From Actinomyces glycerinitolerans (lineage in GTDB: Bacteria; Actinomycetota; Actinomycetes; Actinomycetales; Actinomycetaceae): a DNA stretch of 64,000 bases. Both the position numbers and the translations under genes were made by a program. The notes below the pieces were generated by a model that was given only the letters and a program-made list of their open reading frames with translations, did not search any database and was not told where the DNA came from. The stretch is taken from positions 186,001-250,000 of the forward strand of contig NZ_FQTT01000001.1 of the NCBI RefSeq assembly GCF_900098745.1, written 5' to 3'. Position 1 is the first letter of the stretch. Every line of letters starts with the position of its first letter. Positions 1 to 9,200 of the stretch are shown piece by piece.

Positions 1-1308
1 CTCGACTCGCCGCGCGTGGCCACCCTGCGCAGCGTTGAGGACGCCGCCCGTCTGCGGGAGTGGGCGGACGCGGGCGCCCGGTCCGCCGTCGTCCTGGGCG
101 CGGGCTTCATCGGCGTTGAGGCCGCCGAGGTGCTGGCCAAGCGCGGCATTGCCACCACCATCGTCGAGTACGCGGAGCACGTGCTGCCGCCGCTGGAGCG
201 GGAGCACGCCTACCCGATCACCCAGGAGCTGCGCGGGCTCGGCGTCGACGTCCGCACGGGAACCGCCGCCGAGTCCATCACCCACGGCGCCGACGCCGAC
301 GAGGTCCGCCTGGCCGACGGCACGCGCGTGCGGGCAGACCTGATCGTCCTGGCCACGGGGGTGCGCCCGGACACCGACGCCTTCGCCTCCTCCGGGCTGG
401 AACTGGAGCGCGGGGCGATCGTCGTCGACGAGCACGGCCGCACGAACCTGCCGCACGTGTACGCCGTCGGCGACGCCACCGTGTCCACCGATCCGGTGAC
501 CGGGGCGCGGCGTCCCGTCCCCCTGGCAGGCCCGGCGAACCGAGCGGGGCGGCTGGTGGCCGACTTCATCATGGATCCCGACCACGCCCGCCCGATCCCC
601 GCACCCCTGGGCACGGCCATCGTGCGCGCCGGGGGTATGACGGCGGCGATGACCGGCGCGAACCGCGCCGCGTTGGACGCCGCCGGGATCGAGTACACGA
701 CCATCCACCTGCACCCCAACCAGCATGCCGGCTATTTCCCGGGGGCATCCCAGTTGCACCTGTCGGTCAGCTTCGCACCGGACGGGCGGATTCTCGGCGC
801 CCAGTGCGTGGGCCGCGACGGCGTCGACAAGCGCATCGACGTGCTGGCCACGGCCATCCGCGCCGGGCTGGGCGTTGCGGACCTGATCGACCTGGACCTG
901 GCCTACGCCCCACCCTTCGGACAGGCGAAGGACCCGGTGAACCTGGCCGGAATGCTGGGGGCGAACGTCCTGAACGGAACCGTGGAGGTGTGGGATGTGC
1001 GCGACCTGGAGCGGGTCCGCCAGACCCACCTGCTGCTGGACGTGCGCACGAGGGCCGAGGTCGCCCGCGGCATGGTGCCGGGCGTCCTCAACATTCCGCA
1101 CACCGAGCTGCGCGCCCGCATCGAGGAGGTGCGGCAGGCCGCCGCGGGACGCCCCATCGGCGTGATCTGCCAGGTGGGGGTGCGGGCGAATATCGCCCAC
1201 CGGATCCTGGCGGGTAATGGGCTGAAGTCCTCGGTTCTCACCGGCGGCATGATCACTCTGCGCGCCTGGCTGGGGGACGCCGCCGACTCCTACCTGGTGG
1301 GGGCGTGA
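1..1308 (+). CDS. CoA-disulfide reductase / rhodanese fusion, 5' end outside window
   Basis: This is the C-terminal 435 residues of a pyridine nucleotide-disulfide oxidoreductase; the reading frame is open to base 1, so the N-terminal FAD domain and its active-site Cys lie outside. An NAD(P)H-binding motif GAGFIGVEAAE is encoded near 97-130, the second FAD contact VYAVGDAT near 457-480, followed by the dimerisation domain. From about 1030 a rhodanese domain follows (LLLDVRT), with its likely active-site Cys in VICQVGVRA at 1168-1170. Fused CoADR-rhodanese enzymes are known to reduce CoA-disulfides, CoA-persulfides or polysulfides. Its stop overlaps the GTG start of the downstream CsoR/CstR-type regulator, so the two are probably co-transcribed. 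The GTG at 16 is an internal codon, not the true start. The function class is secure; the physiological substrate is inferred. Confidence 0.9.
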   Translation, partial: LDSPRVATLRSVEDAARLREWADAGARSAVVLGAGFIGVEAAEVLAKRGIATTIVEYAEHVLPPLEREHAYPITQELRGLGVDVRTGTAAESITHGADADEVRLADGTRVRADLIVLATGVRPDTDAFASSGLELERGAIVVDEHGRTNLPHVYAVGDATVSTDPVTGARRPVPLAGPANRAGRLVADFIMDPDHARPIPAPLGTAIVRAGGMTAAMTGANRAALDAAGIEYTTIHLHPNQHAGYFPGASQLHLSVSFAPDGRILGAQCVGRDGVDKRIDVLATAIRAGLGVADLIDLDLAYAPPFGQAKDPVNLAGMLGANVLNGTVEVWDVRDLERVRQTHLLLDVRTRAEVARGMVPGVLNIPHTELRARIEEVRQAAAGRPIGVICQVGVRANIAHRILAGNGLKSSVLTGGMITLRAWLGDAADSYLVGA

Positions 1309-1733
1309 TCGCCGTGGCCAAGGCTCAAGATGCGGCAACTCGAGGTGCCGCCGCGACGACGGCAGGCGCTGAGGCGACGGCGGCCCCGGGATTCGAGTGC
1401 GATCCGGAGACGAAGCGGCGCATCGTCAACCGGCTCAAGCGGGCACGTGGCCAGCTGGACGCCGTCATCGACGCCGCCGAACGCGAGGCCTCCTGCAAGG
1501 AGATCGTCACGCAGCTGTCGGCGGTGACGCACGCGCTGAACCGGGCCGGTTTCGTCATCGTCGCCACCGCCATGCAGGCCTGCGCCGACGGCGAGCGGAC
1601 GACGTCGGCCGGCCGGGACGGCAGGGACGGCGTCGGCGAGACCGACGGGACCGGTGCCTCGTCGAATGGGGCTTCCCGGCCGGGGGCGCTGACCATGGAC
1701 GAGCTGGAGAAGATCTTCCTGTCCCTGGTCTGA
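1305..1733 (+). CDS. CsoR/FrmR-family repressor, CstR-like
   Basis: A 142-residue protein with the all-helical DUF156 (CsoR/RcnR/FrmR) domain from about residue 35, after a 30-residue Ala/Thr-rich extension. In copper-sensing CsoR the ligands are Cys, His and Cys at relative positions 0, +25 and +29. Here Cys64 and Cys93 are exactly 29 apart, but the +25 position (residue 89) is Ala. Loss of that His with retention of both Cys is the pattern of CstR, which senses persulfides. The neighbouring CoA-disulfide reductase/rhodanese gene supports a reactive-sulfur role. The GTG at 1305 overlaps the upstream stop codon; a second GTG at 1314 is equally possible. The repressor family is certain; the ligand is inferred. 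Confidence 0.85.
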   Translation: MIAVAKAQDAATRGAAATTAGAEATAAPGFECDPETKRRIVNRLKRARGQLDAVIDAAEREASCKEIVTQLSAVTHALNRAGFVIVATAMQACADGERTTSAGRDGRDGVGETDGTGASSNGASRPGALTMDELEKIFLSLV

Positions 1734-1799
1734 GCGCCACCCGGGCGCGATCTCCCCCTTTCTTTCATCACCCGATCACCACAACCAGAGGAGAACATC

Positions 1800-1979
1800 A
1801 TGTGTCGCAAGGTGACGTGCAAGCGGTGCGGCAAGCCCACCTGGGCCGGCTGCGGGCAGCACATTGAGCAGGCGCTGGCGGGCGTGCCCAAGTCGCAGCG
1901 CTGCCAGGGCCACGACGACAAGCCCGCCGCGCCCGCCACGCCGTCGAGCTTCCTGCGGGGGCTCTTCGGGCGTGGTTAG
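1800..1979 (+). CDS. Small Cys-rich (zinc-ribbon-like) protein
   Basis: A 59-residue protein starting MCRKVTCKRCGKPTWAGCG, with Cys at positions 2, 7, 10, 18 and 35 and His at 21 and 38. The CxxC pair and the following Cys/His could bind zinc or iron, but no enzymatic motif is visible. A good ribosome-binding site (AGAGGAGAA) sits just before the ATG at 1800. It lies 66 bases after the CstR-like repressor and reads the same way, so it may belong to the same operon. The Cys-rich half is followed by a Pro/Ala linker and a basic C-terminus (FLRGLFGRG). I recognise it as a type of short conserved actinobacterial protein of unknown function. Confidence 0.7.
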   Translation: MCRKVTCKRCGKPTWAGCGQHIEQALAGVPKSQRCQGHDDKPAAPATPSSFLRGLFGRG

Positions 1980-2024
1980 ACCTCTGGCGAGGCGGATCAT
2001 TCCGATTACCGACAGACCTTTCGT

Positions 2025-3635
2025 CTATCCATCAATGACGGGCACGTCCGTCAGGCGCCAGGGCAGCGGATTCACGTCCGCGTCGGCCGGACGGTCCACA
2101 ATGACGGTGTCCTCACCGGTATCGGGCCAGGCGATGCACACGCGCATAACCTGCCCCTCTTTCAATGAGCCGACGACGTTGAGTTCCGCCAAGGGGCGGT
2201 GGGATTCCCGGTCCGGGGGCAGGTAGTCGACGGGAAACACGTAGCTGCCACCGGAGAGCAGCGTGACACCGCTGGCCGCGGCGTAGCTGCTCACCCCGCC
2301 GGACTCCCCGCGGGCGTTATTCAGTCCCCAACCGGAGCTGTCTGTCAGCACCTGGCGCGGCGACACCTCAGCGCCGCCTTCACCACCGGTCAGCACCAAC
2401 TCCCCGAACAGCAGACCACCGCGTCTGGTGACCTGCTCCAGGGTGATGGTGAGACTGCTGCTCCCGCCGTCGGGATCGGGGATGGTCACGCCGTCGGGGC
2501 CGGGCGCGCTGGGGCCCTCCGGCTCGGGCACCAAGGACGTGGCCGCCGGTGCGTTCAAAGTGCTCGTTGTGCCGCCGGTGGGCGTGATGACGATCTCCAC
2601 GCGCCGGTTGGCGGCGCGAGCGGCGTCGTCCGTGCCCTGCACTCGTGGCTCTTTCTCCCCCTTGCCCGCAACAGTCACCTCCCAGGCGGACAGATCGGTC
2701 AGCTCCCCCAGGCGGTCGGAGACGGCCTGAGCGCGCCGCTCGGACAGGCCCTGGTTGTAGTCGTCGTCGTTGACGTCATCGGTGTGCCCGGTGATCGTCA
2801 GGTTCCCGCCGTCGGGGTAGCCGGCGATCGTGTCGGCCGTGTCGCTCAGCAGCGCGTCCGCCTCGCCGGTCAGATCGGAGGAGTCGACCTCAAAGGTGAC
2901 ATCCCCGGAGATGGTCACGGTGACGTCCTTGTCGGTACTCAGTCCGCTGCCAGAGCCGTCAACGGCCTCCGTGTAGCGCTCCAGCGGGATGGGTGCGGCG
3001 AACACAGAATTCGGCTCGGCCTCCGCCAGGATCGTCTGGGCGTCCAAGTCGGGCACCGCATCCAGGTTCACGACCGGCACCTGGAAGAAACCGGTCGTGG
3101 ACAGCAGCACGGTTACCGTGGAGATGTCGGCGTCGATGCCGCCGAAGGCGATTCGAAGGTCCAACGATCCCCCCGGTTTCACTGAGTCGCTTGAGAAGTC
3201 AGTGTGCGTAGGGATCCACACGCGACTGTTCTCGGAATCGATGATTCGCAGCGGCTGGGTGCCGTGGTCCTCGTCAAGGTAGTTGCCGACCCAGGTGAAG
3301 CCCGGGGAGCAGTAGGTGTCCTGGTTGGGATCGTCCTCGGGACGTTCTACGTGTATGAGCAGGATCGACGACGACTCATCAACGCGCACCAGCGGGCCGA
3401 CCTCCACATCGAGGGTGTTGCCCTCGAGCACGTCGGTCACTCGTTGCAGCGAGGTGGTGGCCGGTGCGGCCGGAGCCGCAGTCGTACCGCCCGTGGACGT
3501 GGCGTCGCCGGAGCCAGCGGGGGAGGAACTCGGCGAGCCGGAGCAGGCCGTCAATGCACTCAGTCCTCCAACGATCACAGGGAGAGTGAGCGCGCCACGG
3601 CGTGAGAGCAGCCGTGAGGACATGGAAAAAGCCAT
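2025..3635 (-). CDS. Lipoprotein with OmpA-family domain
   Basis: A 536-residue exported lipoprotein. The N-terminus has a basic stretch, a hydrophobic core and a lipobox ending LTAC with the lipidated Cys at residue 31, then a Ser/Gly/Thr-rich linker. A C-terminal-type OmpA domain occupies roughly residues 235-352 and shows TGHTDD and ANRRVEI, the peptidoglycan-binding signature of the family. The flanking regions (about 60-210 and 390-536) look like two related beta-rich modules of unknown function. The ATG at 3635 has GGAAGG six bases upstream; an internal ATG at 3623 is less well placed. It probably links the membrane to the wall. No operon partner is visible. Confidence 0.85.
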   Translation of the reverse strand: MAFSMSSRLLSRRGALTLPVIVGGLSALTACSGSPSSSPAGSGDATSTGGTTAAPAAPATTSLQRVTDVLEGNTLDVEVGPLVRVDESSSILLIHVERPEDDPNQDTYCSPGFTWVGNYLDEDHGTQPLRIIDSENSRVWIPTHTDFSSDSVKPGGSLDLRIAFGGIDADISTVTVLLSTTGFFQVPVVNLDAVPDLDAQTILAEAEPNSVFAAPIPLERYTEAVDGSGSGLSTDKDVTVTISGDVTFEVDSSDLTGEADALLSDTADTIAGYPDGGNLTITGHTDDVNDDDYNQGLSERRAQAVSDRLGELTDLSAWEVTVAGKGEKEPRVQGTDDAARAANRRVEIVITPTGGTTSTLNAPAATSLVPEPEGPSAPGPDGVTIPDPDGGSSSLTITLEQVTRRGGLLFGELVLTGGEGGAEVSPRQVLTDSSGWGLNNARGESGGVSSYAAASGVTLLSGGSYVFPVDYLPPDRESHRPLAELNVVGSLKEGQVMRVCIAWPDTGEDTVIVDRPADADVNPLPWRLTDVPVIDG

Positions 3636-3873
3636 GAGCTACCTTCCGAAGACACCAGGAACGAGTCAAATGTATCGGCAGCATAACAGAATCAGGTGCG
3701 AGCACGATCGGAAATCTCAACCACCGGCATGCCGATGATCTTCTCCGCGAGTTGTCCAAGTTCGGCATGAACGCGTCCGCAGCAGTGAACCATGATTATC
3801 AAATCATTGAAATGACGCGGTTCTCCGGAACACCACCCGGCCCGTCAAGCGCGTTTACGCCGATCTCGGAGCA
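3636..3873. other. Intergenic stretch, no gene seen
   Basis: This 238-base gap contains the ribosome-binding site of the OmpA-domain lipoprotein at its left end. It is richer in A+T than its surroundings. No convincing reading frame, RNA gene or hairpin was recognised. Confidence 0.5.
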
Positions 3874-4449
3874 TCATTCTCCCTCGTCCCCCACCCGCAG
3901 CTCTCCGACAACGCCGGGCTCGCAGAAGAAGGCCGGAGCGAGTCGCGCGTAGGCATCCTTTGTGGGGAGCCGCAAAAGCTCCTCGTGCATCGCAAGCAGG
4001 TCGATCTTCCCGAACAAGTAGGCTTCTCCGCCGTCAAACCGCACTGTTCGAGTCAGGCTGCAGTCTGCGTACGCCGGGCACTCCAGTAGGTGCGGCACCC
4101 CGCCCACGCGTGACTCTTCCAGCGTCAGGCCCGCCACGGCCAGCCTGCTTTCTCTGGGTGCATCCGCGACCTCTGCGGCCCGCTCGGCCTGCCGGGCGGT
4201 AGGGAAGTTCAGAGTGAAGCGTCCGGTGGCGGTCGCATTGACACAGGTCTGATGCTGCTCGGAACATCCGAACCCGATGATCGGCCCGCGGAAGGCGGCC
4301 ATTGACACCCAGCTCTTCGGCGCCAGATTCACCTCGCCGTCGGCATCGCGAGTCGTCACATACACGATCTGTCCGGGCACAGGGGACGGACGCCACTGCC
4401 ACTTGTCCGCGGGCAGTGGATGAAAAGGCGAAGCCGCGGTCCGCTCCAT
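3874..4449 (-). CDS. Flavin reductase-like (FMN split-barrel) protein
   Basis: A 191-residue cytosolic protein of the flavin reductase-like domain family. The typical opening is present: a segment on using the flavin (VPGQIVYVTTRD), NLAPKSWVSMAAFRGPIIGF, and then TGRFTLNFP around residue 80. Members bind FMN and use NAD(P)H to reduce flavin or small substrates; this subgroup is often annotated only as flavin reductase family protein and its substrate is unknown. A GTG at 4461 would add four residues, but the ATG at 4449 is better spaced from GGGG. The gene is divergent from the short HicB-like gene, with only 35 bases between the starts. Confidence 0.8.
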   Translation of the reverse strand: MERTAASPFHPLPADKWQWRPSPVPGQIVYVTTRDADGEVNLAPKSWVSMAAFRGPIIGFGCSEQHQTCVNATATGRFTLNFPTARQAERAAEVADAPRESRLAVAGLTLEESRVGGVPHLLECPAYADCSLTRTVRFDGGEAYLFGKIDLLAMHEELLRLPTKDAYARLAPAFFCEPGVVGELRVGDEGE

Positions 4450-4470
4450 GCCTTGCCCCACAGCCTCCAG

Positions 4471-4476
4471 TATAAG
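4471..4476 (+). promoter_or_regulatory. Putative -10 box for the HicB-like gene
   Basis: TATAAG lies nine bases before the ATG at 4485. No good -35 element is found at the usual distance. The short spacing implies a leaderless or very short-leader transcript. Confidence 0.35.
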
Positions 4477-4484
4477 GTCGAGGC

Positions 4485-4700
4485 ATGAACCGGAGCCCTA
4501 CGGCGACCGCGACCCGCTGGTCAGGAGGCTGGGAGCTCGAGCTCGACGACCACCGCACCCAGGTTGCCCACCTCTACCGGGCACGCCAGCAGGTCATCGA
4601 TTACCTCGATACCGTTGACGCGGCCACCGACCACTCCAGTTGGGAGATCGACATCGTCCTCGAAGTCGACTCCCTCGGGCAGGTTCACCACGTCGGCTGA
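4485..4700 (+). CDS. Short HicB-like orphan protein, possibly truncated
   Basis: A 71-residue product with a compact motif (RWSGGWELELDDHRTQVAHL, then ARQQVIDYLDTVD) that resembles the N-terminal beta-alpha fold of actinobacterial HicB-like antitoxin-type proteins. From memory, longer relatives continue past the DIV segment with a charged helix and a small HTH; here the frame stops soon after it, so this may be a decayed copy. No HicA-like toxin gene is adjacent. A TATAAG box at 4471-4476 places a transcription start close to the ATG, so the mRNA could be nearly leaderless. It could also be a stable short family member. The identity is tentative. Confidence 0.5.
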   Translation: MNRSPTATATRWSGGWELELDDHRTQVAHLYRARQQVIDYLDTVDAATDHSSWEIDIVLEVDSLGQVHHVG

Positions 4701-4800
4701 CCGTCACGCGCTCGCCCGCCGACCGCTGGGCAGCAGTCCCCTGAACGCCGCCCGCTAAGCACCTCGAATTCGTGTCGGAGCTCTGTGAGAGGCTGCGGGC

Positions 4801-6240
4801 ATGCGGATCCTCCACACCTCCGACTGGCACCTCGGGCGCACCTTCCACGGCCGGGTGCTCGACGACGCCCAGGCCACCTTCGCCGACCATCTGATCGAAC
4901 TGGTGGACTCCGAGCAGGTGGACGCCGTCGTCATCTCCGGTGACGTGTACGACCGCGCCATCCCGCCCACCGCCGCCGTCCGACTGCTCGATGACACCCT
5001 GTGCCGCCTGGCCGACCGCACCCGCGTGGTGCTTACCCCCGGCAACCACGACTCCGCCCAGCGGCTCGGCTTCGCCGCCGCCCTGCTGCGCGAGGGGCTG
5101 GACCTGCGCGTGCGCGTGGCCGACGTCGACCGGCCCGTCATCATCCCCGACGCCGCCGGCCGCCCCGGCCTGTACGTCTACGCCCTGCCCTACCTGGACC
5201 CCGACGCCGCCCGCATATCCCTGCCCCGGCTGCTCGCCGAGCGCCTCGGGGAGGGAGAGGGCTCGGGCGTGCAGGGCGATGATGCGGCTCCGGCCGACCT
5301 CGCCGTGCCCTCACCCGCCGACGGCGAGTCCCCCGCGAGCGCCAGCGACGTCGACTCCCCCACCCGCGCCGGCTCGCCCTCCCAGGCCGGCTCCGGCCTT
5401 CTGCCGCGCAGCCACGAGGCGGTGGTCTCCGGGGCTTTGCGGCTGGTGGCCCGCGATCTCGCCTCCCGCCGAGCCGACGACGCGGCCAGGGTGCCGGCGC
5501 TGGCCATGGCGCATGCCTTCGTCGTCGGCGCTCAGGCCAGCCCCGACTCCGAACGGGATATCCGCGTGGGCGGAGTGGACTCCGTCCCGGCCGGCGTGTT
5601 CACCACGCTCGGAGGCTCACCGCTGGCGGGCACCTCCGGCGGACTCGACTACGTGGCCCTCGGTCACCTGCACCGCCCCCAGGAACTGCACGACTCCGCC
5701 CGGGATCGCGGGGCCGACGGCGCGCAGGCCGTCGCTGAGGCGGCCGGCACGGGCACCTCCCACCCGCGCCTGGTCTACTCCGGCAGCCCGCTGCCCTTCT
5801 CCTTCCCGGAGGCCGACGCCGCCAAGTCCTCCGTGCTGCTGGAACTGGACGCCTCCGGCGTCACTCGCCTGGAGCGCATCCCCACGCCCACTCCGTACCG
5901 GCCCACCACGCTACGCGGCACGCTCGAGGAGCTGCTCGCCCCCGCCAACGCCGCACACGCCACCGACTGGATACGGGTGGAACTCACCGGGCCCATGCCG
6001 TCGGGCACCATGGCGCAGCTCAAGGATCGCTTTCCCAACCTGTTGGCCTTCTCCCACACCCGCCCCGAACGCGAGCAGCGCGAAACCATCACGATCAGCC
6101 GCGCCTCCGACCCGGTGGAGGTGGCCGACCGCTTCCTGGCCGAGATGCTCGGGGATGCTCCGAGCCCCGCCCAGCACGCCATCATGTCCGAGGTCTACGA
6201 CGCCGCCCGCCGCCAGACCAGCAGTAAGAAGGAGCGCTGA
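4801..6240 (+). CDS. sbcD: Exonuclease subunit SbcD (Mre11-like nuclease)
   Basis: A 479-residue calcineurin-like phosphoesterase. The metal-binding motifs appear in order: HTSDWHLGR (residues 5-13), GDVYDR (about 47), TPGNHDS (about 79) and GHLHRP. SbcD is the nuclease subunit of the SbcCD complex, which with the SMC-like ATPase SbcC cuts DNA hairpins and blocked ends in the cytoplasm. A low-complexity insertion of about 60 residues (Ser/Pro/Ala/Asp-rich, roughly residues 145-205) interrupts the fold between the catalytic motifs and looks like a surface loop. The stop codon overlaps the sbcC ATG (TGATG), so the two are translationally coupled. Confidence 0.95.
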   Translation: MRILHTSDWHLGRTFHGRVLDDAQATFADHLIELVDSEQVDAVVISGDVYDRAIPPTAAVRLLDDTLCRLADRTRVVLTPGNHDSAQRLGFAAALLREGLDLRVRVADVDRPVIIPDAAGRPGLYVYALPYLDPDAARISLPRLLAERLGEGEGSGVQGDDAAPADLAVPSPADGESPASASDVDSPTRAGSPSQAGSGLLPRSHEAVVSGALRLVARDLASRRADDAARVPALAMAHAFVVGAQASPDSERDIRVGGVDSVPAGVFTTLGGSPLAGTSGGLDYVALGHLHRPQELHDSARDRGADGAQAVAEAAGTGTSHPRLVYSGSPLPFSFPEADAAKSSVLLELDASGVTRLERIPTPTPYRPTTLRGTLEELLAPANAAHATDWIRVELTGPMPSGTMAQLKDRFPNLLAFSHTRPEREQRETITISRASDPVEVADRFLAEMLGDAPSPAQHAIMSEVYDAARRQTSSKKER

Positions 6241-9200
6241 TGCGACTGCACCGACTGACCGTCACCGGCGTAGGCCCGTTCCGTGGCACGGAGACCATCG
6301 ACTTCGACCGCTTCGCCGCGTCCGGCCGCTTCCTGCTGACCGGGCCGACCGGCTCGGGCAAGACCACCATCATCGACGCGATCGTGTTCGCCCTGTACGG
6401 GCAGGTGGCCGACTCCGACGGCTCCTCCAAGCAGCGCATCCGCTCCACCCTTGTAGACCCCGCCGTCCGCAGCACGGTGGACCTGGTCTTCTCCAACTCC
6501 GCCGGCGTCTATCGCGTCCTGCGCACGCCGGAGTACATGCGGCCCAAGCAGCGCGGCAGCGGCACCACCAAGCAGAACGCCACGGTGAAGCTGTGGCGGA
6601 TGTCGGCTCCCGCTGGGGCAACCGTGGATGAGCCGATCACCCGCGTCGACGAGGCGGGTAAGGAGATCCGGCGGATCGTGGGCCTGGACCGGGAGCAGTT
6701 CACCCAGACGGTGATCCTGCCCCAGGGGAAGTTCGCCCGGTTCCTACGAGCAACCTCCGATCAGCGCCACGAACTGCTGCGCGACGTGTTCGGCACCGGC
6801 ATCTTCGACGCCATGCAGGAGGAGCTACGCGCCCGCAGACGCGACGTAGAGCGGCAGATGGAGGCGGCCCGGCAGGCCCTGCGCACCCGCGCCGACGTCC
6901 TGGCCCCGTTACTGTCCGCGCCCGTTACCCCGCCACCGGTCACCGATGCGCCGATGGATGACGCGTCTGCCGCTCCCGGCGTCGGGGCATCAACCGGCGC
7001 CCCCGCCGACGAGCCCGCGTGGCCCGACGACGTCACCGAGCCGGGGCCGTACTCCTCGCCCGCCGCCCGCCTGGAGGCCCTCGTCACCGCCGCCGCACCG
7101 GATGCCGCCGCCATCATCGCCTTCGGCGAGGAGGCCGTGGCGGCCGCCCAGGCCGCGGCCACTCCCGCCGAACAGGCCCTGCAGGTGGCCGACGCCGCCC
7201 GGAGGGAGGCGTCGGCCACCCTCGACGCCGCGCGAGCGCTGCAGGAGCGCCTGAACCGCCGTGCCCGGCTGCTGAGCGAGCAGCAGCAGCTCGACGCCAC
7301 CGCCGCGCAGGACGCCGACGCCGCCGCCCGCCTGGATGCCGCCCGCCGCGCCGGACCGGTCGCCCGCGCACTGGCCCGGGCACGGGACGCCGCACGTACA
7401 GCCGAGGCCGCCCGCAGCCGGGCCGCACAGACCCTCGCCGACGCCGCCCCCGCGGAGGCCGCCGACGCCGATTCCGATAGCGCACGCGCCGTAACCGCCG
7501 CCGAGGCGGTCCCGGCCGGCGCGGCCCTGGACGGGCTCGCTGCACTGCTCTCGACCGAGGCGGTCGGCACCGGCACCGCGGCCGAGCCGACGGCCGATTC
7601 CGACGCGCACCAGACCGTTCCCACCCCCGAGGTCGAGCCCTCCCTGGCGGCCGTGACCGCGGCCGCGGCGGCGCTCACCGAGCGCGGTCAGAGCCTGCGC
7701 ACGCGCGCCGGAGCGCTCAGCGCCGTCGTCGAGGTGGAGGCGGGCCTGCCCGCCCGGGCGCAGGCGGCGCAGGCGGAACAGGAGCGGCTGACCGCCACCG
7801 CGGCCGAGGTGGAGCGCGCCGCCGCACAGTTGGCCCAGCGCCCCGGGCTGCAGGCCGAGCTGGTCGAGCGCCTGACCGCCGCCCGGGAGGCACAGGCCGG
7901 GCTGGCGCAGGCGCGCGTGACGCGGGACGCCTGCCGGGAGCGTTTACAGGCCGCCCAGCGGGCCGAGGCCCTGGAGCCTCGCATCGCCGCGGCCCGCGAC
8001 GCCGTGCAGCAGGCCGCCGCCGAGGCGCTGGCCGCGGCGGGCCTGGTTGCGCAGCGGCGCAGCGCCTGGATCAACACCACCGCCGGCTCGCTGGCCACCG
8101 AGCTCGTCGACGGGCAACCCTGTCCCCTGTGCGGATCCACCGAGCACCCCTCCCCCGCCACGCCCGGGGAGTCCGCGGTCTCTCGCACCCAGGTTGAGGA
8201 CGCGGAGGCGGCGCAGCAGCAGGCGGATGCCGCCCTGGCCGCCCGCACCCGGGAACACGACGCCCTGGTCACCGAGCAGGCCGCCGCGCGGGCGCAGGCC
8301 GGCGAGGACTCCGTGGCCGACCTCACCCAGTCCCTGGAGACCGCCGCAGCCCAACTCGAGGCCGCAGAGCGGACCGCCGCGCCGCTGGCCCAGCTGGAGG
8401 CCGAGCTGGCGGAGTTCACCGAAGTGACCGACCAGCTGCGCGAAGGCCTCGATCAGCGGCGCAGCCGCCTGGCGGAGGACCGTGCCCGCCTGGAGGCGGG
8501 GGCCGCCGCCCTCACCCAGGATCGGGAACGGTGCCGCAACGCCCGCGGAGAGCACGAGTCCGTGGCCGCACGTATGCGTTCCCTGGCCGGCGCCGCCGAC
8601 GCCGCCGCCGAGCTGGCCGGCCTGCTCACCACGGCCGGAGACACCGCCCGCACCGTCGTTCAGGAACGCGGCGAGCTGGCCGACGTCGTGGCGCAGGCCG
8701 GGTTCGTGTCCGCCGAGCAGGCCGCGACGGCCAGCCTGCCCGGCCCCGATCTGGCGGCCCTGGAGGCACAGGTCAACGAGGCGACGGCGCGGCGCGAACG
8801 GGTCCGGCAGGCACTGACCGAGGACGAGGCGATCGCCTCCCTCACGGGGGAGGAGATCGCCGACGTCGACGGCGCCCAGGAGCGACTGGCCGCCGCCGAT
8901 GCCGCCTACGAGGCGGCGCTGCAGGCGCGGGAGCAGGCGCGTGCGTTCCTCGCCCGGGTTCGGGACGCGGCCGCCGGACTCGCCGACGCCGCCGATACGC
9001 TCACCACCGCCATGGAGGACTCCGCCGCCCTGCTGGAGGTAGCCGCCCTGGCCACCGGCTCCAACGACGCCGCGACCCCGCTATCCACCTGGGTGCTGCT
9101 GGAGCGATTCAACGACGTACTCGCCTTCGCCAACGACAGGCTGGACCAGATGTCTGCGGGCCGCTACGCACTCGTCCGGGTCGCCGACGAGGCCGGCTCT

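Noticed and set aside
6761-8653. Long minus-strand open frames opposite sbcC
   Set aside because: They are Ala/Ser/Arg-rich shadows of the Ala-rich coiled coil with no start signals.
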